From positions 15,176,878-15,240,877 of the forward strand of contig NC_064839.1 in the NCBI RefSeq assembly GCF_024166365.1: a stretch of 64,000 nucleotides of DNA. Direction: 5' to 3'. The translations under genes and the position numbers were made by a program. Source of the stretch: Elephas maximus indicus. Taxonomy: Eukaryota > Chordata > Mammalia > Proboscidea > Elephantidae. Positions within the stretch are counted from its first letter, which is position 1, and each line of letters starts with the position of its first letter. Shown here one piece after another: positions 22,701-30,700 of this stretch. Under the pieces are notes generated by a model. It was given only the letters and a program-made list of their open reading frames with translations. It made no database searches and was not told where the DNA came from.

Positions 22701-23167
22701 GGGTGCCACGCGGCCAGATCCCGCTGCTGACTGCCACACGCACCTCACAGACAGTGCTGGGCAACGGGCTCCTCCAGCCTGCACTGGGGGCTGCCCCGGA
22801 TCCCCCGGCATCCCTTACGGACACAGGCAGCCCCGGGGCAGCTGGTGATGGGCTCCCCAGTGCCCCCGGCCATGCGCCTGAGGGGGGACCTTCAGTGTCA
22901 CTGCCCCCCACCGGCCTGCAGGACCCAGAGTACAGGCCCATGGACAAGGACAGAAAGGCCTGTCGGGATGCTCTGGTGGACCTCCCAGCCCCTGGGGACA
23001 TGCCTCGGGAGCCCTGCTTGGCCCAGGACCCCCATGCCCCGGCCATCACTGCCTGCAGCAACCTTGGCCCCCACCCACCAGAGCCGCCGGGGGTCTGCAG
23101 GAGCCCCCCGCCAGCCTGCTCCCCGATATTGGAGGGCAGCGACGACGAGGCTTTGCTGGTCTGCTGA
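10661..23167 (+). CDS. LRP3: LRP3, LDL receptor-related protein 3 (seven coding exons)
   Basis: Joined exons 10661-10733, 12808-12855, 18044-18182, 19981-20195, 20670-21786, 22233-22365 and 22580-23167 give 2313 nt, or 770 residues plus stop, the same length as human LRP3. Order: signal peptide (about 18-41), CUB1 (43-158), LDLa repeats (166-200, 212-249), CUB2 (254-366), a diverged LDLa (368-413), two canonical LDLa repeats (416-452, 455-489), one membrane helix (about 497-520) and a 250-residue cytoplasmic tail. LDLa calcium signatures such as CGDGSDE are intact. The tail has PPSY (550-553), an arginine-rich stretch (587-616) and a C-terminal acidic dileucine DDEALL (763-768). LRP3 is a poorly characterised type I receptor related to LRP10. 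Sorting between Golgi, endosome and surface is inferred from the tail motifs. The start has a strong Kozak context (ggcATGg). SLC7A10 lies tail to tail downstream. Confidence 0.97.
11482..11530 (-). mobile_element. AfroSINE tail fragment, reverse
   Basis: An A-run followed by 'cccagtgccgtggagtgg' and 'attccgactcatagct', the reverse complement of the RTE-like AfroSINE tail. It is only about 50 bp long and lies in LRP3 intron 1. Confidence 0.75.
12808..12855 (+). CDS. LRP3: LRP3 coding exon 2
   Basis: A 48-nt exon between acceptor cccacag and donor gtgagt. It encodes VNFFLTGRLSSAVPAL, the hydrophobic core and end of the signal peptide. Confidence 0.95.
12980..13115 (+). repeat. MIR SINE fragment
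   Basis: Typical MIR phrase order: 'ttgatcttgggcaaac', 'tgtgcctcagcttcc', 'gtaaaatgggtg'. In LRP3 intron 2. Confidence 0.7.
13116..13671 (-). mobile_element. LTR fossil, ERVL-MaLR/MLT1-like, reverse, with a SINE inside
   Basis: A solo LTR in reverse orientation. Its right end by orientation (starting 13116) is the complement of the ends of the two LTRs at 56414-56937 and 58643-59115, so the three are one family. An AfroSINE (13371-13521) inserted later. It is incomplete and well diverged. It predates the AfroSINE insertion, so it is an old fossil with no coding content. Confidence 0.65.
13371..13521 (+). mobile_element. AfroSINE, short form
   Basis: Head 'gagccctggtggtggagtgg', a clear B box (cagttcgaatcc), and 'ccactccttggaaacc' with the 45-nt block missing. 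The 9-bp target duplication tctcaaaag lies at 13362-13370 and 13524-13532. It is inserted in an older LTR. Confidence 0.93.
13721..13888 (-). mobile_element. AfroSINE, short form, reverse
   Basis: Complete reverse copy with A-tail on the left. The perfect 12-bp target duplication gggatcttgcac lies at 13709-13720 and 13889-13900. Confidence 0.95.
15120..15325. repeat. 66-bp minisatellite, about three units
   Basis: Units begin with 'gacacctggtgg' and end with 'gctagtgagggtgag'. Unit starts at 15201 and 15267 are exactly 66 bp apart, with a slightly rearranged first unit from 15120. Two unit junctions contain CACGTG (15196-15201, 15262-15267). In LRP3 intron 2. Because 66 is divisible by three, long artificial frames run through it. 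Confidence 0.92.
15405..15622 (+). mobile_element. AfroSINE, long form
   Basis: Diverged copy that keeps the central block ('ttccataaagattacagtcc'), followed by 'ttgccatgagtcagaattg' and 'gcaacaggctttttggg'. In LRP3 intron 2. Confidence 0.85.
17300..17610 (+). repeat. MIR and L2-like remnants
   Basis: 'tggctctgccatttactggc' and 'gtgtggccccaggcaagac' are MIR-like (17300-17370). 'cagtgcttggcacatagtag' with 'gtgctcataa' near 17565-17590 is the usual L2 3' end. LRP3 intron 2. Boundaries are approximate. Confidence 0.65.
18044..18182 (+). CDS. LRP3: LRP3 coding exon 3
   Basis: First half of CUB1: starts AACSGKLEQ and includes SPAWPLNYPPGTNCSWYI, the typical CUB opening. The acceptor is ctgacag and the donor is gtaagg. 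Confidence 0.96.
18216..18540. repeat. Diverged GT-rich array (intron 3, first block)
   Basis: Alternating purine-pyrimidine DNA made of variants of 'gtgtgagcacatgtgtg'. It is not a clean dinucleotide tract but an old, mutated minisatellite-like array. Confidence 0.85.
19240..19540. repeat. Diverged GT-rich array (intron 3, second block)
   Basis: Same word set as the block at 18216-18540 ('gtgtgagtgtacatatg', 'gagcaggtagagaggacac'), with an internal period of roughly 110-120 bp between the 'gagaggac' blocks at about 19320, 19380 and 19500. Confidence 0.8.
19981..20195 (+). CDS. LRP3: LRP3 coding exon 4
   Basis: Second half of CUB1 (FRNFDVEESHQC to FRLSYIRG). Acceptor ctgcag ends at 19980 and the donor begins at 20196. 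Confidence 0.96.
20670..21786 (+). CDS. LRP3: LRP3 coding exon 5 (large)
   Basis: The 1117-nt exon holds two LDLa repeats, CUB2, three further LDLa repeats, the membrane helix (VITAALIGSLVCGLLL core) and the first tail residues. The linker GSSSEGDVGDAGDQG differs slightly from the human form. Confidence 0.97.
22003..22164 (-). mobile_element. AfroSINE, short form, reverse, in LRP3 intron 5
   Basis: 'cccgttgctgtcgagtcg' tail through 'ccagcagggctccc' head. It makes up over a third of the 446-bp intron and ends about 70 bp before the exon 6 acceptor, yet the splice sites and frame are intact. Confidence 0.93.
22233..22365 (+). CDS. LRP3: LRP3 coding exon 6
   Basis: Encodes the proximal tail AFETQMTRLEAEF... 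including PPSYGQL, a PPxY-type motif that WW domains (for example of NEDD4-family ligases) are known to bind. The acceptor follows an AfroSINE by about 70 bp. Confidence 0.96.
22580..23167 (+). CDS. LRP3: LRP3 coding exon 7 and stop
   Basis: 588 nt encoding the distal tail: arginine-rich segment, a proline-rich low-complexity region and the C-terminus SDDEALLVC, then TGA at 23165-23167. Confidence 0.96.
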   Translation, partial: ASVLQNLRTAMRRQMRRHASRRGPSRRRLGRLWNRLFHRPRVPRGQIPLLTATRTSQTVLGNGLLQPALGAAPDPPASLTDTGSPGAAGDGLPSAPGHAPEGGPSVSLPPTGLQDPEYRPMDKDRKACRDALVDLPAPGDMPREPCLAQDPHAPAITACSNLGPHPPEPPGVCRSPPPACSPILEGSDDEALLVC

Positions 23168-24414
23168 CCCACTCGACGTGCTGGTGACTGCCACAGCCCC
23201 GCTTTGTAACCAGGGAATACACAGTCGTTTCTACCCTGCCTCCGCATCCTTCTTTCTTATGGGGAAGCCCACATGGAACCCTGTGGAGGGGCTGGGCCCT
23301 CAACCAGCTTTTCTGTCAGCATTCCCTCTGCCCGGGGTGGGTCTGGCTGGGCGGGGGGCTGTGGGTGCTGGGCAGGGAAAAGGGATGGAGTCACGGAAAG
23401 ATGGGCCCCTCTGCAGGTCCCGGTGCCCACACAAGCACCCTGAGGTCTCACTTCTGCCTTCTCCTTCCACTCCATTTTGGGGACTTGAGAATCCATTCCA
23501 GTGAAACAAGAGGGCCAGGGCAGGTTTGTATTCTGTGGCTTCTCACTCCTTGCTCCACTCATACTGTGGCAGTGCTCGCTGCCCTCCCCGAGCTGAGTGG
23601 CTTCCCTGGTCCTCACCACCCGGAGCTGCCGTGAGGACTGGGCAGGGCAGCGTGTACTTTGTACTTAGTCCATGGCGAGCACTCCATCTGCACTGACCCT
23701 CCTCCCCTCTGGCAGAGGCCCTGAGGACCTGGGCTAGGAGTTCCATCCTCATCCTTGCGTCTGTGGTGTCGATGGGCCTGACCAGGCTGGTGCCCTTTGC
23801 CCTCTGGCTGAGGAGTCAGTCTCCTGACCCCCAGGGCTGGGAATGTGGGTAGGAGGCAGAGGAAGCCACAGGGCCCACTTACAGGCCCAGAGGCCCCCAG
23901 GAGACTCCTCTCTGCTGACTCAGGGGACTGAGGTGGAGCCACCAACCCACAGTGCCCAAATCCATCCCACCCTGTTTCAGGGTCTCAGTTTCCCCATCTG
24001 TAAACCAGGAAGGTGCGGTTGAGGCTCTGAAGTTTCTGACATTGGGTCCGTGATGATTTATGGGAAGAAAAACAATGCCAGCTGAGAACCACAGGGGCTT
24101 CCTGGGTGCTGAGACTCAGGCTGGCACTGGGGGCCTGGGTGAGGGGCAGAACGAGCCCCTTCACAGACTTCCTTCCCTCTGGGGAGAGGTGGCTCTGGAC
24201 CTCACAATGCCTGAGGCAGCCAAAGGAGCCAGCCTGAGAGAGGGAATGCCTGGGTCAAACTCAGAGTCCCCAGATGCCAAGGGCCTCCCCTGGAGCCTGC
24301 CTTGGCACCTTCCCCAGCCAGCACCATGCATGCCCACCTCCAAGTTACGCCTCTGCAGCCCCTCTCAGGGCCCACCAGGGATTCACCTGGGCGCAAGCAA
24401 ACAACCAGCCCCGT

Positions 24415-24420
24415 TTTATT
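24415..24420 (-). terminator. SLC7A10: SLC7A10 poly(A) signal
   Basis: Plus-strand tttatt is AATAAA on the gene strand, 202 bases after the stop codon. It is the first canonical signal downstream of SLC7A10. Confidence 0.7.
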
Positions 24421-24572
24421 TATAGACCATTTCAGGAAAGGCTAGCAGGGCCTTGCTAAGACAGGGAACCCAGTCCACATCTTCAGGACTTCTTTATGAC
24501 GGGCGTCTAAGAATCAGATCTTTTTTTCCAAACAACAACAATGAAAAAAAGTTTTTGCAAAAACACCTCCTC

Positions 24573-24578
24573 AATAAA
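24573..24578 (+). terminator. LRP3: Candidate LRP3 poly(A) signal
   Basis: AATAAA on the + strand, followed 45-85 bases on by GT-rich sequence ('cattgtgtcttc', 'gggcgtgtccgaggtgg'). Only a candidate, since it lies beyond the SLC7A10 poly(A) site. Confidence 0.35.
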
Positions 24579-24621
24579 CAACATGTAAACAGAAACAGCT
24601 GCTTCAGCCTCCTCGAGCATC

Positions 24622-24752
24622 TCATTGTGTCTTCAAGGGCGTGTCCGAGGTGGGGATTGGGGAGGGCTGGCAGGGCCCGTTCTCTTCCTCCTCCGGGGAG
24701 CCCTGGGGGTAGACCACGAAACACAGCTCCTGGCCCCAGCGTGTCATTGACT
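24622..24752 (-). CDS. SLC7A10: SLC7A10 coding exon 11 and stop
   Basis: Cytosolic C-terminus [17 protein letters not shown], the acidic EEEEN and a variable end, then TGA at 24622-24624. Confidence 0.96.
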
Positions 24753-27700
24753 CTGAGGACGGACAGATGGACGTTGGGGCTGGCCCTCTGGGACAGTGGT
24801 GGCCCCACCACATGACACCTCCCCCAAGCAGGTGTCTGTTGTTCCCCCTGTAGGCTTGGTCCTGGGCCCCTCGGCCACATCTCGGGGGGACATGTGGCAT
24901 GTCTGGGCCTTGTGCTGTCACCTCAGCTCTTGGGTTGGCCCTAACAAGGTCCCATCTCCAGGCCCTGCCACCTCAGGAAAGCTGCCTTACTCACCAGTGA
25001 GTCGCTGCACACACTTTGGTTTACTTCTCCAGAATGCTCCCAGGAAGAAAATGGGCACCCCTGTGAGGATGATGATGACCCCGACTCCACAGACCATTGG
25101 CTCCGAGATGAAACTGAAGACCAACAGGAACGCCCAGAAGACCAAGTACATGACTGGGACAAGCAGGTTCACCTGGGGAGAACGTGCATAAGCGCCAAAG
25201 GAGCCTACCCACCCCACCTCGCCACAGCTTCGAGGAGCTTCCCTTCCTTCCCTGGTACCTCTCCTGGCAGCAGACCAGCCCACTGGGAGCCATTCATGGA
25301 ATGGTCAGTCTGCCAAATTGTTGAGGATTTGTCAAAGTTTCGGCCGCTCTGAGCCCCACATGGTGTGTTTGGGCGGCGGGGGGCGGGGGGGGGGGTGGCG
25401 GTGCGGAACTTGGCTGAAGGTCACTTATGTTTTGGTGTTTTGCATTTCTGGCACTGAGTACTTCTCCAGGGCCAGAATTTATATGCAAATGGACAGACCT
25501 CTAGCTCACTTTCTTTTGGGCTCAGGGAATCCTGGCTCTGTCGCTAGCTGCCCGCATGACCTTGAGCAAATTAAATGGGGAGTATTAAAATCACCCACCT
25601 TGTGGGGTTGTCATGAGGATTAAATATGTAAGTGCAGGTAAAGCCCCCAGCAGTGCCCAGCATGTGGGAAAAGCTTGAGTCACTGTCACTGTGATCACCT
25701 GCCCCGCTCATGGTACCCAAAGCTCTCGACACACAGGGCAGCCCTCCCTCCCCCGCCTGGGCCTCACCTTGATGGGCCTGTGGAGCGCCGGCCGCCTCCA
25801 GCGCAGCACGAGCAGACCCAGGATGGTGACACCGTAGCAGAGATAGTTGATGAAGGACACGTAGTTGATGAGAGTGTATGTGTCTCCCACGAGCATGATG
25901 ACGGCTGTGGCCCCACACTGGGGGAGCACCCAGGTCTGAGGGCTGGCGTCCTGCTGCCTCCTGCCAACTCTGCAGGCTGCCCTGGGCCTGTCTCGCTCAG
26001 GCCAGGAGGTCAGGGTGAGCCCAGCCCCTTCCCACACCTTCTGTGGGCTGCCGCCACGGCCAGGGCCCACCCCTACCATTACCCCAGAAACCCCACTGTT
26101 GCTGGGTGGCCCTGACTATGAGCCCCACCCAGCCTGGTCCCCCAACTTACACAGACAAGGAGGGCGGGGATAGGGGTGCAGCGTCTGACATGGATCATGG
26201 CCAGCAGGCTGGGAAGATGCCCCTCCCTGGCTCCAGAGAAGCATAGCCTGAGGAGTGGGGACAGAGATGTGGGGGCCGTGAGATCGGCGCTGGGTGTCAG
26301 CTCTGGACCTGATGTCCCTCTTGAGCTGTCACCTCTGACTTCCTGTTCCAGGGACAAGCAGTCCCACTGGGCAGTTCTTCACCTCATCTAGCCTGCCTCC
26401 TTCTTGCTTTCTTTACCTCAGAGTTGGGATCAGACACTTGTTGCTGGGAAATTCACCATCCCAGCTTCAGGTGGACTCTACCTGGCTGGGTTTCCCTGCT
26501 TGCACACACCAGAGCACCCGCCTCACCTTGCCACAGCTGCTCTCTCCCCCCCGCCAGCCCAGTCACCTGGAGGAGGTGAACAGGTAGCCATTGATCCCTC
26601 CAAAAGTGGAAAGCGCCACGGAAACAGGCATGACCCAAGCAAAGTAACCCAGGAGCTTCTCCCCGAAGGTCTGATGGGTACAGAAGAAAGGCTGTGCATG
26701 AGGTGGGGGATGGGGGCCAGGGCAGAAGCCAGGGCCCCACAGGGGCCCCCACTCACCACAGCTACCGCGTTCGAGGACAGCAGCTCCTGTGGGGACATGG
26801 CGGTGAAATAGGCAACGTTGGTGAACGTGTACACGAAGGTCACCAGTGGAATGGAGATGAAGATGGCACGAGGTAGGTTCCTGTGGGCAGTCGTGGGAGC
26901 TCGTCAGCGTCAGCTCCTTGTGGGGTGGGGACGGGGCCCAGGGGTGGGGGAAAGCAGGAGCCGAGGCAGCGGCTTTGAGTCTCCACCTCCTTTGTCTGCT
27001 GGGAGCCTTGGGGTAGGAAACCAGGAAGCATTGCTCCCAGGGCACTAAGCACTGCCATCTGCCTACCCTACCCCGGCCTGGGCACAAGCTGGTGGAGAAG
27101 TGCAGGTGGGGGAGCTGGGTCACATCATACCCTGAGGATAGGGTCTAATGTCTGCATAGGATGAGAACTGTGCGTACAGCCAAGATTAGCCTTGGGGAGG
27201 GCCCAGTGCACAGATCTAGGGTCTTCCCTGGGACTCTCTCAACTCCCCTGCCCCCTGCGGGTGTTTCTACAGCTGCAACTGTCTGCTGTCCAGATCTCTG
27301 GCTGAGCATCAGATGGAGTCCTCCGCTTTATTCTAGGGACCACGTGGCATGCACGTGTATGCTTTTTGGCCAAGTGCAAATAGTTGACTCCATTTACAGC
27401 AGGGGGACATGTGATACCCAGCGTTTCAGAGGCCCAGTGAGGGCTGTGACTCCACAGCATATGGAGCAGGCTAGGCTAGCGCTCAAGTGTCTTGACTTCT
27501 TTTCAGAGCCATTCCTGGGGGGCGGCAGGGACTTACCTGTAACTCACAGGCTGTGGTCGGGTAATGACCAGTCCGAGCCACAGAAGCAATGGTCCTCAAT
27601 GAGGAGGACTGGGCCCCATTGCTGGCTGAGGGTGCTGCCTCCAGCCTACCAAGCACCGGTTGCCTGGGGTTCTTGCATCACAGCCTCGTCCTGGGACAAG

Positions 27701-30700
27701 AGTTAAGAGGTGCTGCCTCTCTGGTCACCGGCCCCCGCCCCTCTCCACTCACCTTCGAGGGTCCACCAGCTCCTCGGTGACGTAGTTGAGAAAGTTCCAG
27801 CCACTGAAGGCAAAGGAGCCCTGGAGGAATGCCAGGGCCAGGTGGCCCACAGAGGGCTTCATCCAGAAGGAGAAGGCATTGCTGGGCCTCAGCTCCTCAA
27901 AGTGTCCTGGGGATCCAGAGGTCAAGGGTCAGCATCATCTCCCCAGCCCTGTCCACGTGCCCAACCCAGCCCTACCTTGGAAGATCTGGACAAAGCCCAT
28001 GCCAATGATGAGCGACAGGGCCAGAAGCTTCCCACCCGTGAAGATGTCCTGGATGCGTGTGGCCCAGCGCACGCTGGAGCTGTTCACCCATGTCAGGAGC
28101 ACTGGGGAGGAAAGGCAGTTACTGGCGCAGGCAGCCGGTGGGCACCTGAGGCCGAGACCCCTCACTGGAGGCCACAGCCAAGGCCAGCCCAGGCAGTAGG
28201 AGGAGGGCATGCCCCCACTAGCTGGAGTGCAGAGCACCTTAAGCCCAGAAGCCAACTTCTCGTGGGACTGGCTGTTGGAGGAACACCACTCCCAAAGCCC
28301 TCCCAATAGGGGCAGGGAGCTGGAGTGGGCCTGGGCAGTCGGACTGCTCTGGGATGGAGGCCCAGCCTGGGGCCCCAGGGCAGGGACTCACTCAGGCAGG
28401 CCATGGAGAGGATGCGGGAGGCGGCGGCAGGTGGGATGCAGTTGGGGAATACGGGCTGCAGCACGTAGTTGGAGAAGGTCATGGAGATGACGGCCAGGCT
28501 GGTGGGGTACATGATGAGCACAGCGCTCCAGAGCAGCAGGAAGCTGCAATGAACATGTGAGGGCTGGAGTGGGGTGCTGGGCTTCCACCCTGGAATGCGC
28601 ACCCAAGGGCTAGCGAGGGTGCTGGGAAGAGGCTTTAGGTACAGGAAGGCAGGGGTGACGCTGTCGTGGTCTCACTGCTTTATTTGTAGATGGTTTTAAC
28701 AGAGAAGGCTAATCACATTTAAACAATAGGGGGCTGCCCTTGGGCTGGGGGATGCAGAACCCAGTGCTTTCTACTGACTGCCTAGCTCCCGTGGCCACAG
28801 GCTGTTTCCTGAGCTGGCCAGGCTGCTCTCAGCAGAGCCCTGCAGCCTCATCAGCAGGTGGTGGGTATGGGTCGTGGCACCTCCTGACAGAAACCTTTAC
28901 CTTTGGGTGCAGGGACCAGAGAGGAGCCACTTCCTTGGCGTTATAAAGGGCCCTAGCTCCTGTGGGGAATGATTCACCCCCTTCTGCCTGCATCACACCT
29001 CTGCAAGGTGCCCAGGTGTGGGTGGGGTGCCTGTGTTCAAGGCTGTGAGGCCAGAGCCGTTCCCGAGGGCTCTGCCTCTCCCCAAGGGAGAGTCTGTTTT
29101 AGGGGTGGTCTTATAAGGCCTGGGCAGCACTAGAGGGTAGGGACACAGGTGACCACTGGTGGGTTCCTCTTGGTGCTCATCTTGGTTCTGTAGCCCTGTA
29201 CCCATCCCTCGCTTTGCATGGCCTTCCCTGTTATGGATTGAGTGGTATCCCCCCAAAGGGTATCTTGAAGTCCTCACCCCAGTACCTGTGAATGTGACCT
29301 TGTTTGGAAATAGGGGTTTTCTTTTGTCATTAGTTAAGTTAAATGAGGCTGTGCCAGGGCAGGGCAGGTCCTAATGTTATTCCCTTCTGAGTGGCGTCAT
29401 ATAAAGGAGAGCAGACGTGGGCACAGAGTCACACAGGGAGAAGACGGCACATGAGCATCTGCCCACAGGCCAGGGAACGCCAAGAAACGCCCAGGGCTAT
29501 AGAAGCTGAAAGACACAAGGAAGGGTCTTCCCCTAGAGCCAACAGAGCGCATGGCCCTGCTGACGCTCTGAATTCAGACATCTATCCTCCAGAACTGCAA
29601 GAAAAGAAATTTCTCTCCTGTAAAGCCATCCACTTTGTGGTATTTTAATGGCAGCCTTAAGAAACTAAGACCCTCCTCCTCTTGGATCCTGGATGCCCCA
29701 GGTCCATGGCCTTCTTCCCCTGCTGGGTGCTCCTCTCTGCCCGCCCCTCCATGCTGGGGTGCCCATGGGGCATGGTGCTGGGCCCTCTTCTCCCTTCCAC
29801 CTTCTCCCAGCCCCAGCTGGGAGGATTCTTTGTAAGCCCTCTCCCCGGAGGCAGGCACCCACAGACACACCCACAGAGGTGTGCACCCCTGCCAGGGCTC
29901 CATCCATGGCCGCCTAGTTATGGGCCCTCGACCCACATCCCTCAGAACCAAACTTTGTATACTTGAGCCCGGACTTTTCCTCTGGGTTCCAGACCTCTCA
30001 CCTCATACCTGACTAAGCATCTCCCTGGATGTGCTACAGGTCCCACCAATGTGGCCAGCGCCTCCCTGAAATCTCCACCTCCCCTTTCAGGGAAGGCATG
30101 TAGTCTGGGGACCCTCTTGATGGGAAAGCAGGTGTCACCCCCAATGTGCCCCTCCTCCCCCATGCCACGCTGGCCATCACATCCTCCCAATTTAGGCTCC
30201 TAAATTATTCTGAAATATGCCTGTACCTTAGTTCAAGCCCTTGGCATCACTCATCTGAATGACCAGAACAGCTTCCATCCCCATAACCCCCTCAAAGTCA
30301 CAACACCCGCCCATGAATCTGACCTTGTCCCCTGGCTGCAGCAGCCATAACTGTGCTTGCCCAGGACACAGCCTTTGTACACACTGACCCTCTGCCTGTT
30401 CAGCCTAGAAAAATTCTACCCTTTTTCCAGGCCTTGGTGCAAATGTGGTTTCTCCTGGGCACTCTTCCTAGGAGGCGTGTACCCTGTTCTCCTGGCTGCT
30501 TGGCAGCTGCCTCTTGCACACACTTCACCAAAGCAAGGATTTTCTAGGTCTTCACCACGTGTGAATTGCTGTTCCCCACTGCACTGGGAACAGCTTCAGG
30601 AGAGGATGGATCTTTTTATCCCCTTGTCCTCAGCTCTTAGCACACAGTAGGTGCTCAGCAAATGTTCACTGATCAATAAAGGAATGTTTGTTGTTGTCGT

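Larger units (their letters stand above)
23168..24578 (+). other. LRP3: LRP3 3' UTR (extent uncertain)
   Basis: No AATAAA or ATTAAA is found on the + strand between the LRP3 stop and 24400. The first canonical signal is AATAAA at 24573-24578, inside the SLC7A10 3' UTR. LRP3 either uses a non-canonical signal or overlaps SLC7A10 in antisense. A MIR-like phrase lies near 23985-24010. Confidence 0.4.
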
